Both the position numbers and the translations under genes were made by a program. DNA of 64,000 nt from Skermanella mucosa (GTDB lineage: Bacteria; Pseudomonadota; Alphaproteobacteria; Azospirillales; Azospirillaceae), in contig NZ_CP086106.1 of assembly GCF_016765655.2 (NCBI RefSeq), positions 186,001 through 250,000 of the forward strand, in the 5' to 3' direction. The notes beneath the pieces were generated by a model. The model was given only the letters and a program-made list of their open reading frames with translations, did not search any database and was not told the origin of the DNA. Below, piece after piece: positions 18,378 through 27,906 of this stretch; within the stretch, counting starts at the first letter, position 1, and each line of letters begins with the position of its first letter.

Positions 18378-19775
18378 GAGCTATAGCGGAATTTGGGTGA
18401 CGGTCCGATCAGGCGGCGTCCTGTGAGGCGGGATCGGAGACCTCGATGCCGTCACGGAATGTGATGCCCTGAATGACCTTGGGCAACTGGTTTTCGCCCT
18501 GAAGGCGGCGCCAGGTTTTCGCGGCGGCGGTGATCAGCTTGAAGACCATCAGCCTGGCGGTTTGCTGCGAGAGCGCGCCTTTGGTCCGGAATGTCCGGTG
18601 CCGTACGGTCGCGAACACGCTTTCTATGGGATTCGTGGTCCGCACGTGATCCCAGTGTTCGGCGGGGAAGCCGTAGAAGGCGAGCAGAGCCTCGCGGTCC
18701 CGGGTCAGGCACTCGACCGCCTTGGCGTACTTGGCCGCATACTTCTTCTCGAAGGTGACCAGGGCGGCTTCCGCCGTCTTGCGGTCCGGAGCCATCCAGA
18801 TCTCCCGCAGGTCCCGCTTCACCGCGGGCTGGACGGACCGGGGCACCTTGTTCAGGACATTGACCGATTTGTGTTGCCAGCAGCGCTGATGCCGGGTCGC
18901 GGGGAAGACCTCCTCCAACGCCTTCCAGAACCCGAGCGCGCCGTCGGCGATTGCCAGTTCGGGGGCGACCGCCAAGCCGCGGGCCTGGATGTCGACCAGC
19001 AGCTCGCGCCAACTCTGCGCGCTCTCGCGCACGCCGACCTGGAAACCGACCAGCTCCTTCCGGCCCTCCGGGGTGGCGCCGATGATCACCAGCATGCACT
19101 CGGCCGCCGGTTCCATGCGGGCCTGGAGGTAGACGCCGTCGGCCCAGACATAGACGTACCGGCGGGCCGACAGGTCGCGCCCCTGCCAGCGCGCGTAGTC
19201 GGCCGCCCAGTCCTCCTTCAGCCGGACGAGGACGGCGGGTGACAGGTTCGGCGCCTCCTTGCCGAGCAGCGCGGCCAGGGCTTCCTGGAAGTCGCCGGTG
19301 GAAATGCCGCGAAGATAGAGGATGGGAAGCAGAGCATCCAGGCTGCGTGTCCGGCGTGCCCAGCGCGGCAGCAGTGTCGAGGTGAAATCGATGCGCTCGC
19401 CGCCATTCTCGGCACCGCGGTCGCGGACCTTGGCCCGGCGGACCTCGACCGGGCCGATGCCGGTCTGGATCACGCGCTCCGGGCCGTGACCATGCCGGAC
19501 AAGCCGGTCACGGCCATCCGGCAGTTTGAGGTCCTTCCGCTCGGCCAGGAAAGCCGCCACCTCCGCCTCGATCGCCTGCTCCAGCAGCCGACGGGCTCCG
19601 GTTCGCAAAACGGCGGTCAACGGGTCGTCGATCTCGTCAGGCTGACGCAGCGGGACAACTTTGCTATCTTCGGTCATGGCGTATCGCTCCCTCGTGGAGG
19701 TTCTGGCAGGTTTGGTCACCCACCTCGATACGCCGCCTTCCTCAGACCGTCATCACCCAGTTTCCGCCATAGCTC
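18378..19775 (-). mobile_element. IS256-family element inside DUF326 copy 2
   Basis: The ends are GAGCTATAGCGGAATTTGGG and, inverted, GAGCTATGGCGGAAACTGGG, and each side is followed by the 9-bp direct repeat AAGCGACCG (18369-18377 and 19776-19784). A 1,398-bp element with one long transposase gene on the minus strand. Removing it with one repeat copy restores the DUF326 reading frame. Confidence 0.9.
18409..19677 (-). CDS. IS256-family (mutator-type) transposase
   Basis: A 422-residue protein with the mutator-type signature (LPELAIADGALGFWKALEEV-like region around APELAIADGALGFW, followed by RHQRCWQHKSVNVLNKVP) and DDE acidic residues in YVWADGVYLQAR and IADGALGFW. The start was set at MTEDSKVVPLRQ (19677), with GGGAGCGA about ten bases upstream, rather than the longer frame. 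Normal length, no frameshift. Confidence 0.9.
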   Translation of the reverse strand: MTEDSKVVPLRQPDEIDDPLTAVLRTGARRLLEQAIEAEVAAFLAERKDLKLPDGRDRLVRHGHGPERVIQTGIGPVEVRRAKVRDRGAENGGERIDFTSTLLPRWARRTRSLDALLPILYLRGISTGDFQEALAALLGKEAPNLSPAVLVRLKEDWAADYARWQGRDLSARRYVYVWADGVYLQARMEPAAECMLVIIGATPEGRKELVGFQVGVRESAQSWRELLVDIQARGLAVAPELAIADGALGFWKALEEVFPATRHQRCWQHKSVNVLNKVPRSVQPAVKRDLREIWMAPDRKTAEAALVTFEKKYAAKYAKAVECLTRDREALLAFYGFPAEHWDHVRTTNPIESVFATVRHRTFRTKGALSQQTARLMVFKLITAAAKTWRRLQGENQLPKVIQGITFRDGIEVSDPASQDAA

Positions 19776-20052
19776 AAGCGACCGCGCAGGCCCTCAGTGT
19801 GAAGCGGATCAGTTCTTCGTTCGATCCGGTGCATCGTGTCGCGACTGATCCAGTGGCCACACAGATGTCCGCGCATTCGAGATTGAGCCGAATGCACTGA
19901 CGGAGTTCCTTGACCATGTCCTCGGCCAAGCAGGCGTCCGCATACGAGATGCAGGTCTGAGCGCAGGAGTAACACTCCTCGATAGAGCGAATCAGGGCGT
20001 CACTGACGTTGCCCTTCACGTCGGGATGTATATCAATTATCTCGCGGGCCAT

Positions 20053-20896
20053 TATGCTACATTCCCCCAGTGTTTGTTATGATGGCTGATCTCAGCATAG
20101 TGCTTTGTCTTGCTACCTTCTTAGAGGCGCAGTTTCATAAATAAAGCAACTCGTAATCCGAAATAAAACGAGATCACAACGAGTGCATGATCTCATCCGA
20201 CTTGCCCTAACTAAGGACATCCAGCCTCCTCGGCGAAACCTCTGGAAGGGACAGAATCGGGCAGCACGTTTGACTACTCTGGACTGGGTGAGAACACTAT
20301 TTCATAGACAGCCGAGGGAGGCATGTACATCAGGCAACATTGGCGCGACAGAGGACGCCGCTTCGAGTCATGCCCATTATCTGATGAGGTTCCAGCGTGC
20401 CTGCAGCACATTTCCCGGACCGAGATTTCTCAAGCAAGCACCATGTCAATCAGGCACTTCTGGATGCACTGCTACATGTTCGCGACGGCCTCCTTTGCGA
20501 GGTTGATGCCCTTTAAACACTCCATATCACTAGCCGTCTCGCGAACGAACTCATTTGTAACACTTCGTAACAAGCTGAAGTTCTTTGAAACTAAAGCGGA
20601 TATCATAAGCAGTACCGGCGTCTTTGATCGCTGTGATGCTGGAGCGGTCTTTGCGGGACGGCGGTGCCATATGTAACGGGTCTAGTGACTGTCGATAATG
20701 GCCGCAGGCACAGCCCTCCGCCCGTCGGGCGCCGACCTTCACTCATCCCGGAGGGGCATCCAGGCAAGAGCGCCGCAACTAAGGGCAGACGCGAAAATAA
20801 GTTATGCAGTTTGTGGAAATAAACAGGGCCGGATGCCTTCAGTATGGAGGAGTTAAATGCATTACATATTCCTGCGTCTGTCTTAAAGAAGCATTC
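20053..20896. other. Long gene-free region upstream of DUF326 copy 2
   Basis: About 840 bp between the DUF326 start and the GH15 stop codon. No ORF with plausible composition or ribosome site. It carries the third copy of the conserved promoter block (about 20465-20640), whose minus-strand ribosome-like site is followed by GCGAACATGTAG, so the leader ATG of the other copies is lost here. Confidence 0.5.
20557..20572 (+). promoter_or_regulatory. GTAACA direct-repeat operator, copy 3
   Basis: GTAACACTTCGTAACA, identical to the copies at 4462 and 9120, inside a homologous block. It lies about 500 bp upstream of DUF326 copy 2 on the minus strand, paralleling copy 1 in front of DUF326 copy 1. Confidence 0.6.
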
Positions 20897-22693
20897 TTAG
20901 CTGCTGGCGCGTTGCGTTGCGGGCCGGAGGCCTGCAGACAGGTTGCGGGCACTGTTGGCAAGAGCAAGGTGGCTGAAGGCCTGTGGAAAGTTACCAAGAT
21001 GCCGGCCGGTGCGAGGATCATACTCCTCCGCTAAGAGGCCGACATCGTTTCGCAAGTCCAGAAGCCGTTCGAACAAAGCGCGCGCATCATTGTGCCGTCC
21101 CAGGAGGGCTAGATTGTCTACGAGCCAGAAGCTGCAGGCCAAAAATGCTCCCTCCCCGGGTGGCAGGCCGTCAGCTGCTTCTCCGGTATTATAACGTAGC
21201 ACTAACCCATCCACGACAAGACGTTGCTCGATCGCATTGACGGTCTGCTGGACGCGTAGATCACTTGGGGGTAGGAAGCCGACCAGAGGGATTAAAAGCA
21301 AGCTGGCATCCAGCTCCGTCGACCCATACGATTGCACGAAGCTGCTTAGATCGGAATTGAATCCGTTGCGACATACGTCTTCGTGAATTGTGCGCCGAAG
21401 TTTGCGCCAATGCTCCACAGGGCCTTTGAGGCCCAAGGTCTCCACGCCCTTGATAGCACGGTCGAGAGCAACCCAGGCCATGACTTTGGAATGGGTGAAG
21501 TGGCGGCGCCCCCCACGCACCTCCCAGATGCCCTCATCGGGCTCTTTCCAGACTGTCTCGAGATGATCAACAAGTGCGCGCTCCAGAGCCCAGCCCGCTT
21601 CGCTCCCGGGAAGCCCTGCGACTCGTGCCTGGTAAAGAGCGTCGATCACCTCTCCGAAAACGTCGAGTTGGAGTTGCCCGAACGCGGCATTGCCCACGCG
21701 GACAGGCTGCGAGCCTTCATAGCCGGGCAGCCACGGCACCTCCCACTCGTTTAGATGGCGCTCGCCGGCGACACCGTACATGATCTGTACCTGTTGGGGA
21801 CTTCCTGCCGCAGCACGCAGCAGCCACTCGCGCCAAGCGCATGCTTCTTCTAAGTAGCCGGCGTCAATGAGCGACAACAGTGTAAACGTAGCATCTCGCA
21901 GCCAACAGAATCGGTAGTCCCAATTGCGGGGCCCTCTGAGTTGTTCCGGTAGAGAGGTGGTCGGCGCGGCAACTATGCCGCCCGTCGGGCGGTAGGTTAA
22001 AGCTTTGAGCGTAATGTGGGAGCGCAGAACGGCATCGCGCCACTCACCCGTGTGCTGACAGCGCGATGACCACTCTTGCCAGAATGCCTCGGTGTCCTTG
22101 AGAGCAGCAACCGGGTCAACAGGCTCCGGCAGGCGGAGGTGTGAGGGGCCGTAGGTGAGGACGAATGAGGCACTCTCTCCCGCATGAATCGTGAATTCAC
22201 CAAGGGTCTTAAGATTCTCACCATGGAGTGGGACTGTCGTCCGCAGTACGACCATATCCGGGCCTGCGATGGCCCGCAAGCCAGTCCCGTCTGGCAAACG
22301 AGTGACCCACGGGATCATGGTGCCGTAGCCGAAACGAAGCACCAACTCCGTACGCATTGTAACTTGCCCACGCCTCCCGACAACGATGCGCACTAAATCG
22401 GATGCAGCACCACGTAACGGCATGAAGTCAATCAGTGTGACGGCGCCATCCGCCGTCACAAAGTCAGTCTCCAGGATCATTGTCCCATTACGGTAATGTC
22501 GACTGACACGCGGCCCCGACTCGACGGGAGCAACGATCCAGTGTCCATGCTCCGGCCCGCCGAGCAATGCAGCAAAGCACGCGCCAGAGTCAAACCGCGG
22601 CCAACACAGCCAGTCGATTGATCCGTTACGATCCACTAGGGCTACGGTCTCGCAGTCGCCGACCAGCGCATAATCCTCAATCCGAGACGGCAT
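20897..22693 (-). CDS. Glycoside hydrolase family 15 protein (glucoamylase/trehalase type)
   Basis: A 598-residue protein with an N-terminal beta-sandwich domain (IEDYALVGDCETVALVDRNGSIDWLCWPRFDS) and an (alpha/alpha)6-barrel from about residue 215. The likely general acid Glu is in PDEGIWEVRGG, before HFTHSKVMAWVALDR. The likely general base is the Glu of LLAEEYDPRTGRHLGNFPQAF. Family members hydrolyse alpha-glucosidic bonds; this subgroup is often annotated as trehalase or glucoamylase, and substrate cannot be told from sequence. ATG 22693 is preferred over the TTG at 22705 because GGAG lies six bases before it. It is the third gene of the SPW-fusion/SDR operon. Confidence 0.85.
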   Translation of the reverse strand: MPSRIEDYALVGDCETVALVDRNGSIDWLCWPRFDSGACFAALLGGPEHGHWIVAPVESGPRVSRHYRNGTMILETDFVTADGAVTLIDFMPLRGAASDLVRIVVGRRGQVTMRTELVLRFGYGTMIPWVTRLPDGTGLRAIAGPDMVVLRTTVPLHGENLKTLGEFTIHAGESASFVLTYGPSHLRLPEPVDPVAALKDTEAFWQEWSSRCQHTGEWRDAVLRSHITLKALTYRPTGGIVAAPTTSLPEQLRGPRNWDYRFCWLRDATFTLLSLIDAGYLEEACAWREWLLRAAAGSPQQVQIMYGVAGERHLNEWEVPWLPGYEGSQPVRVGNAAFGQLQLDVFGEVIDALYQARVAGLPGSEAGWALERALVDHLETVWKEPDEGIWEVRGGRRHFTHSKVMAWVALDRAIKGVETLGLKGPVEHWRKLRRTIHEDVCRNGFNSDLSSFVQSYGSTELDASLLLIPLVGFLPPSDLRVQQTVNAIEQRLVVDGLVLRYNTGEAADGLPPGEGAFLACSFWLVDNLALLGRHNDARALFERLLDLRNDVGLLAEEYDPRTGRHLGNFPQAFSHLALANSARNLSAGLRPATQRASS

Positions 22694-22726
22694 CTTGGGC
22701 TCCAAGGTGCAGTTAAAGAAACAGGC

Positions 22727-23542
22727 TCAACCGTTCTCCCGGAACCCCGGATAGAGGGCCATGCCCCCGTCGACGAATATTGTGGTTCCAACCACATAGT
22801 CCGATGCATCCGACGCTAGCCAGACCGCGGCTTTCGCAACGTCTTCCGGCTCGCCGACCCGCCCGTAAGGGATCAGCTCAAGCAGCTTGCGTTCAGCCGC
22901 AGATGTACTCCAGGCCTCCCTGTTGATTGACGTCTTGATGGCTCCCGGCGCATTGCCGTTTACCCGGATGCCATGCTCGGCTACCTCCTGGGCGAGGCTT
23001 TTCATCATTAGCATGATGCCACCCTTTGATGCCGCGTAGTTGATGTGCCCAGCCCAAAGAACAACTTCATGGACAGAGTACAAACAGATAATTTTACCCC
23101 GTGCTCGTGAGACCGACGGGGCAACTCCCTGCTTCAGGAACCGCCGGACTGCCTCGCGGGCGCACAGGAACTGGCCTGTAAGGTTCACGTTGATGACACG
23201 CTGCCACTGATCTAAGGTCATATCGCTAAAGGGCGCGTCCTGTTGAATCCCAGAGTTCGCTACCAAGATATCAATTCGGCCGAACTCACCGATGAAAGCA
23301 TCGGGCATGGCTTGGACCTCGGTCTCATTCGAAACATCAGCTTCAAGTGGGATCGCTTTACTACCACTCTCTCGGATGTTCTCGACAATCCGCTGTGCTC
23401 CTTCAGGATGGGAGCGGTAATTGACACCAACTGCCGCTCCGGCGGCCCCTAAGGCATAGGCGGTAGCAGCTCCGATGCCTGAGCTGCCACCGGTTACCAG
23501 AGCCGCTTGGCCATGTAACGGATGAGGATTATCATGAACCAT
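22727..23542 (-). CDS. Short-chain dehydrogenase/reductase (glucose 1-dehydrogenase-like)
   Basis: A 271-residue classical SDR: nucleotide-binding TGGSSGIG, NxGI-type motif VANSGIQ, catalytic Ser in ICLYSVHEV, Tyr-x-x-x-Lys in INYAASKGG, and a C-terminal FVDGGMALYPGF. The Rossmann fold lacks a clear acidic residue after beta-2 (NYRSHPEG), which favours NADP(H). Start ATG 23542 is backed by GAGGAA; the longer frame begins with TTG and overlaps the preceding gene. It lies 11 bases after the epimerase/SPW gene and 33 before GH15, so one operon. Substrate unknown, perhaps a sugar given its neighbours. Confidence 0.9.
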   Translation of the reverse strand: MVHDNPHPLHGQAALVTGGSSGIGAATAYALGAAGAAVGVNYRSHPEGAQRIVENIRESGSKAIPLEADVSNETEVQAMPDAFIGEFGRIDILVANSGIQQDAPFSDMTLDQWQRVINVNLTGQFLCAREAVRRFLKQGVAPSVSRARGKIICLYSVHEVVLWAGHINYAASKGGIMLMMKSLAQEVAEHGIRVNGNAPGAIKTSINREAWSTSAAERKLLELIPYGRVGEPEDVAKAAVWLASDASDYVVGTTIFVDGGMALYPGFRENG

Positions 23543-23553
23543 GATTGTATTCC

Positions 23554-26202
23554 TCAAATGATGTACCGGTCCCAGCTTGCATAGTGCTCGTTGCTACGTC
23601 GCCCACGCGGCAGACTCAGGCCCATAAGCGCCAACCCCAAAATGACGCTCGCTATGGCAGCTAGATTTGAGGCACCGTCAAGAAGCCAAGGCGCAACGAC
23701 GAGCCACACGCCGAACAGAACGTTGATGAACCGAAGCGGGCGAGCCACCTCTGCCGTCGCAATGATCGCCACGGTGATAATCAGCGCGCCGACGATATGG
23801 TCGCTGTTGGCCATCTGGCCCGACGTTCCGAAGATAGGCCGGGTCAACATGAGAAACGCGCCAATGGCCATTGAAACGCTGAGCGTCCAGGGCAATGTGA
23901 CACCGCGTATCGTATCCATCCAAATCGCACGGGGGCTTGAGAGTGTATCGGAGGTGTCCTCCTGGCCGCCGTCAACCGCGTCGCCCTGAAAGAAGGTCCG
24001 GACCAGCGGCTTGCCCCGGCAATGAGCCCAGTACAGAAACTGTCCCATCGCGATTACCTCGTCCAGGGCGAAGGGGATCATGACGAGCATTGCGGCTGCT
24101 GCGAGCAATGCGGGCGTGCTCCAAGTGCCGATCACAATCGGCTGGATGATGATGAAATAAATGCTCACTACCCCAAGCGGGATCACAAGGATGCCGAAGA
24201 AGGTCACCATCCACGGCATTGTACGCCAACGGTCGCGGGTGCCCATGACTGCCATAAGGATCTCGAGTATGTAACTCACGGCACCCAAACCCGCATCCGG
24301 GATGGGCCAAGCCTTCGAGACGGCCGAGGTAATAATCTCCTCCGTACCGTTCTTCGGGTCGAGGGGATTGCCCGCGAAGACCGGCTCCCAGGCGTAATCA
24401 ACGTGCCCGAGCTGGTAAGCGGTAAGCATGCGCGAGATAAGAAGGCCAATAAGGCCCAGAGCGGCAATTGGTAGCCGCTGCGCGCCGGTCGATGGACAGT
24501 AGGTCCAGCCGGGTGGCACCACCTTCGGGTCCATCATGCCAGCCATGCTCATGCCTGGCATCATGGGTACAAGTACAGAGAAGGCGATCACGAGCGAGCC
24601 GACGAGAAGGTTGTTTTGGTATTGCGCTGCGCTCGGGCTCCAAAATAGAAGCGGAGCGAACAAGAGCCAGATTCCAATGAAGGTGACCGCCCACTGCGCG
24701 AACCAGGCTGTTCGTTTGGAAAGCGAAAGAGTGCCGAACAAGGCGATTAACAGCCCGCTGACAATGTCGCTCGCCATGAGGGCGCCCGCTCGCCATTCGA
24801 CTGAGGGCAGCCCGCGCTCTTCAGTCACAGCGTGGACCGCAGCGCCTACTGTCTCGCTCGAAACCGCGTCATAGACCAGCGGACTGGCTGCGAGCCACAA
24901 GCCTAAGCCGACGTTGGCGAAATGTGCCCAACGGGTGCGCCGGGCGTCCTGCTCCATCATGGCCATGTGATCATGACCACCCATACCGGTCATTGGGTCA
25001 TTTCCGGAATGGGCATCACCTTGTTCTGTGTGACCCATCGCGGCATGGTCGGCACTATCGTCGTCATGAGCCAAGGCACTGGCGGCTGCGCCGTGGTCCG
25101 TGCTTTCTTTCGGAGTTTCGCGTGCTGGCCGCTGTCCATGCCAAGCGACGAGAGCGGGATTCAGCTTGTTTGCTTTGTACCAAGCGACAGGGTCCCGCTG
25201 GAGCGCCGCCACGATCCGGGGGAGTGTATCGCGCAACCTGTGTTTCGGTTCCCAGCCAAGGAGTTCGCGCGCCCGTGAAGTGTCCAGCACATAATGGTCG
25301 TTTGCCTGCTCGACCATCCAAGGCTTGATGAAATCGTCTGAGCCGATTACCTCATCCTGAAGCCATGTACCCACTTTGGCAAGACCCTGAGGAACACGCA
25401 CCGTCATCCAGTTCTCACCATGCATGGCTTCACCGATGATGTTCTGCACTTCCGCATACCCCACCGCATCTGACTCGCCGATGAGGAGCGGGAGTTCAGG
25501 CGGGAGATCGCGACGGCGCTCGACCAGGCGGGCGATAGCGTCACTCAGGTCGTCGATGTGGACGAAGGACTGACCGGCACAAAGCATCCCGGGGTAAAGG
25601 TGGGCGATGAGCCGGTGCTCATAAATCCGTGCTACCTGCTCAGCGATAAAGGGAGAGTGGCCAAGATCGTCATAGACGCCAGCGACTCGGAGCATAACCA
25701 CCGGGATTTGTCCGTGCCGTTCGTGCAGCAGGCGCTCTGTGCGCACCTTCGACTCGGGGTAAGACCAGGACGGTTCGACAGGCGAACTCTCGTTGATGAG
25801 CTTGTCTGGCCGATTGGTAGGCTTATGGACCAGCATCGTGCTCGCCAAGACGAACTGCTCGACGTCAAAGTCTTGAAAGCTGTCTATCAGCCGACGTGTG
25901 CCCTGGACGGTAATCTTGTCGTAGAGCGCGTTCGGTTCGCCTGAAACATCATAGTAGGCGGCGAAGTGCAGGACGGAGGCGATATGTGTCCCAAAGCGGC
26001 GGCGAACCTCCTCTAAGGCAACTATCACCTTTTCGTCTGAGCTCAAATCAAAGTCAACGGCGTGGGCTGGCGCCGGCGGGTCAGGCGGACCGGGACGGTC
26101 AAGAGCAACAAGCGTATACTGCTCAGCCAGTCTTTTGATGACGCCGCTGCCGATGAAGCCACTTGCACCTGTTAGAACAATGACATCCTTATTCTCCGGC
26201 AT
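23554..26202 (-). CDS. Fusion of NAD-dependent epimerase, VKOR-like membrane domain and SPW repeats
   Basis: An 882-residue protein. Residues 1 to about 330 are an extended SDR (TGASGFIG dinucleotide site, catalytic YPESK). A His/Met-rich linker (about 370-430, HDHMAMM) follows, then about ten membrane segments. The membrane part has SPW-repeat-like blocks (LAASPLVYDA, LLFWSPSAAQYQNNLLVG, WLVVAPWLLDG) around a segment resembling vitamin K epoxide reductase-like proteins (IYFIIIQPIVIGTW then AAAAMLVMIPFALDEVIAMG). In relatives I recall, the W is followed by a CxxC pair; here it reads WSTPALL, so both cysteines are missing. GGAGAATA precedes ATG 26202. First gene of the operon; function unknown. 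Confidence 0.8.
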   Translation of the reverse strand: MPENKDVIVLTGASGFIGSGVIKRLAEQYTLVALDRPGPPDPPAPAHAVDFDLSSDEKVIVALEEVRRRFGTHIASVLHFAAYYDVSGEPNALYDKITVQGTRRLIDSFQDFDVEQFVLASTMLVHKPTNRPDKLINESSPVEPSWSYPESKVRTERLLHERHGQIPVVMLRVAGVYDDLGHSPFIAEQVARIYEHRLIAHLYPGMLCAGQSFVHIDDLSDAIARLVERRRDLPPELPLLIGESDAVGYAEVQNIIGEAMHGENWMTVRVPQGLAKVGTWLQDEVIGSDDFIKPWMVEQANDHYVLDTSRARELLGWEPKHRLRDTLPRIVAALQRDPVAWYKANKLNPALVAWHGQRPARETPKESTDHGAAASALAHDDDSADHAAMGHTEQGDAHSGNDPMTGMGGHDHMAMMEQDARRTRWAHFANVGLGLWLAASPLVYDAVSSETVGAAVHAVTEERGLPSVEWRAGALMASDIVSGLLIALFGTLSLSKRTAWFAQWAVTFIGIWLLFAPLLFWSPSAAQYQNNLLVGSLVIAFSVLVPMMPGMSMAGMMDPKVVPPGWTYCPSTGAQRLPIAALGLIGLLISRMLTAYQLGHVDYAWEPVFAGNPLDPKNGTEEIITSAVSKAWPIPDAGLGAVSYILEILMAVMGTRDRWRTMPWMVTFFGILVIPLGVVSIYFIIIQPIVIGTWSTPALLAAAAMLVMIPFALDEVIAMGQFLYWAHCRGKPLVRTFFQGDAVDGGQEDTSDTLSSPRAIWMDTIRGVTLPWTLSVSMAIGAFLMLTRPIFGTSGQMANSDHIVGALIITVAIIATAEVARPLRFINVLFGVWLVVAPWLLDGASNLAAIASVILGLALMGLSLPRGRRSNEHYASWDRYII

Positions 26203-26761
26203 TCATTATTCTCCTGCTCTTTACATTTTCAAGGTGGCAGCGGCGCGAATCACGCTTTCGAGCGGCGGATGAGTTCTACCCTCTTCTTTTGATTGTTCGC
26301 GGGAACTGGCTCCTCGGATGACCATCTGGACTTAGGATCGGCGAGTGACAACCGGTTCAGGTTAACTGCCGCTTTGCCGTGTAAATGCCTGCATGCTAAT
26401 CGCGGCTGATGACCAGTCTGCACGCAGGCCGTGTCATTGGCTTTGCATCTCACTCTCCCTCACCAGCTTGAACAACGCTTCCGGGCCCTTGAGGTGTTTG
26501 AGGCACAGCTTTAGCCCGTGTTCAACATTTGATTGGCGCATCACCTGCAGTGGTGACGCACCTCATCAGGTAGTGACGCCTTCTCAAACACAGCCGCAAT
26601 CCGGCAGTTTCCCCTGCCGGCTGATTTGTAACAATTCGTAACGAAGGGAGGACGGCCTCAAGGATCCCCTCGTCGCCAGGCAGTGCACTCCTGGGCTGTT
26701 CAGTTCTTACCGCGATGCGTGCAAGGATGATCTGGCAGCCTGCCAGGATCGCGCAATGAAC
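26203..26761. other. Intergenic region upstream of the SPW-fusion operon
   Basis: No gene is apparent in these 560 bp. It includes the variant GTAACA operator at 26628 and presumably the operon promoter on the minus strand. Confidence 0.45.
26628..26643 (+). promoter_or_regulatory. GTAACA direct-repeat operator, variant copy 4
   Basis: GTAACAATTCGTAACG: same layout as the three identical copies with two differences. It lies about 430 bp upstream of the minus-strand epimerase/SPW operon. The surrounding sequence is not otherwise homologous to the other blocks beyond CTGATTTGTAACA. Confidence 0.5.
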
Positions 26762-26994
26762 TGAACCGCACCGGGTTTACCGGAGGCCCCATTTCTTGTG
26801 AGGTGGACCCTGGAAGCCGTCGAGTTCGCCACCCTGGAATGGGTGGACTGGTTCAATCACCGGCGCCTGCTCGAACCCACCGGCAATATCCCGCCCGCCG
26901 AGGCCGAAGCGCTCTACTATGCTCAAACCGAGGATGCCGCCAGGGCGGCGTGACTCAACCAAATCGGCCTCCGGGAATCCCGGCGCGGTTCAGT
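26762..26994 (+). mobile_element. Internally deleted IS3-family element with both ends
   Basis: The left end TGAACCGCACCGGGTTTACC and the inverted right end TGAACCGCGCCGGGATTCCC enclose only about 230 bp. Inside, 26801-26953 encodes LEAVEFATLEWVDWFNHRRL, then LLEPTGNIPPAEAEALYYAQ and a stop. This is the C-terminus of an IS3-group OrfB. The rest of the transposase is gone, so this is a MITE-like derivative that could be mobilised only in trans. Confidence 0.75.
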
Positions 26995-27527
26995 TCAGCG
27001 GTGACGCGCCGACCGGGCGCGCTCTTGATCCGGCCACTACAGCGGATTGCGTTAAATCTGGATCGCTTTGGAGCGTGGTGTGGCCCAGAAATGCCAGAGC
27101 AACGGTATGGGTGCTTCGGATTTAGCGCACGGCACTGTAGCCCTGTAGCGCAACCGAACTGAAGGAGCCCAACAACGATTACCGGCTTGACACCAAAAAC
27201 CCCATACAAGCAATTACGACGTCGAAGCTTTTCGGCATGCCGGGTTCCTGAGTCCTGTTGGTCTTTTCGGGATATTGCTGCTTCTACCGAAATCATGCTT
27301 AATACAACTATGCCAGCACGATCAAGTTGTTAGCCGAACGAGAACTGGACAACTTTTGCGAGGAAAGGGTCGGTGCGGAGCTTTCATAGAAATCTCAACC
27401 GGATGCCCAGTTCTTCAGAGCAGGTGACATACATCCTGCAACGCTCACCTGTATATGCTCCAGGGGCCGAAGTCATAAAACTAGAGAGACAAGCGTACCG
27501 AATGCTTGACTTAAGTGGGATGTTTCC
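26995..27527. other. Gene-free region
   Basis: Over 500 bp with no credible gene, hairpin or IS terminus that I can identify. Base composition falls toward the right (below 50% GC around 27300-27530), unlike the core genome. Confidence 0.35.
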
Positions 27528-27755
27528 TTACTCAGTTAACCGATCATCAAACCACTTAGAAGCTTCTTCAAGACTGTGGAAGAGCATGTACCCATCTTCT
27601 GGCTGCAGGCGGCGATCACATGAGTAACCATAATGGATGCAGCCATCTGATCTTTCAGTCACAATTCCACGTACGGCCCCATAGGCAAAGATAAGCCAAC
27701 CGCGAGCAACTAGCCGTCTGTCCCCTAAACGGATTGGTAGCAGACGAACATTCAT
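27528..27755 (-). CDS. Small hypothetical protein
   Basis: A 75-residue protein starting MNVRLLPIRLGDRR, with GGAGG five bases before ATG 27755. It contains one hydrophobic-aromatic stretch (ARGWLIFAYGAVRGIV) and ends in a charged helix. No family recognised. Composition is less GC-rich than the flanks, as for the next two genes, suggesting a shared foreign origin with the phage-like module. Confidence 0.45.
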   Translation of the reverse strand: MNVRLLPIRLGDRRLVARGWLIFAYGAVRGIVTERSDGCIHYGYSCDRRLQPEDGYMLFHSLEEASKWFDDRLTE

Positions 27756-27906
27756 CTTGTCCTCCAGTTTCCAACATGCGCCCCAATGTGAGTTTATATG
27801 GCAGCGGGGAAAGTGGGGTGGCAAATGCCACCCCATGAAGACCCTAGCATGCCAAACCAAACCCCACCCCACCAAAGCAAAACCGAAGAAGTTCAAACAA
27901 GAATCT

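Noticed and set aside
20183-20742. Short frames in the region upstream of DUF326 copy 2
   Set aside because: Irregular composition, no Shine-Dalgarno sequence, and they cross the conserved operator block.
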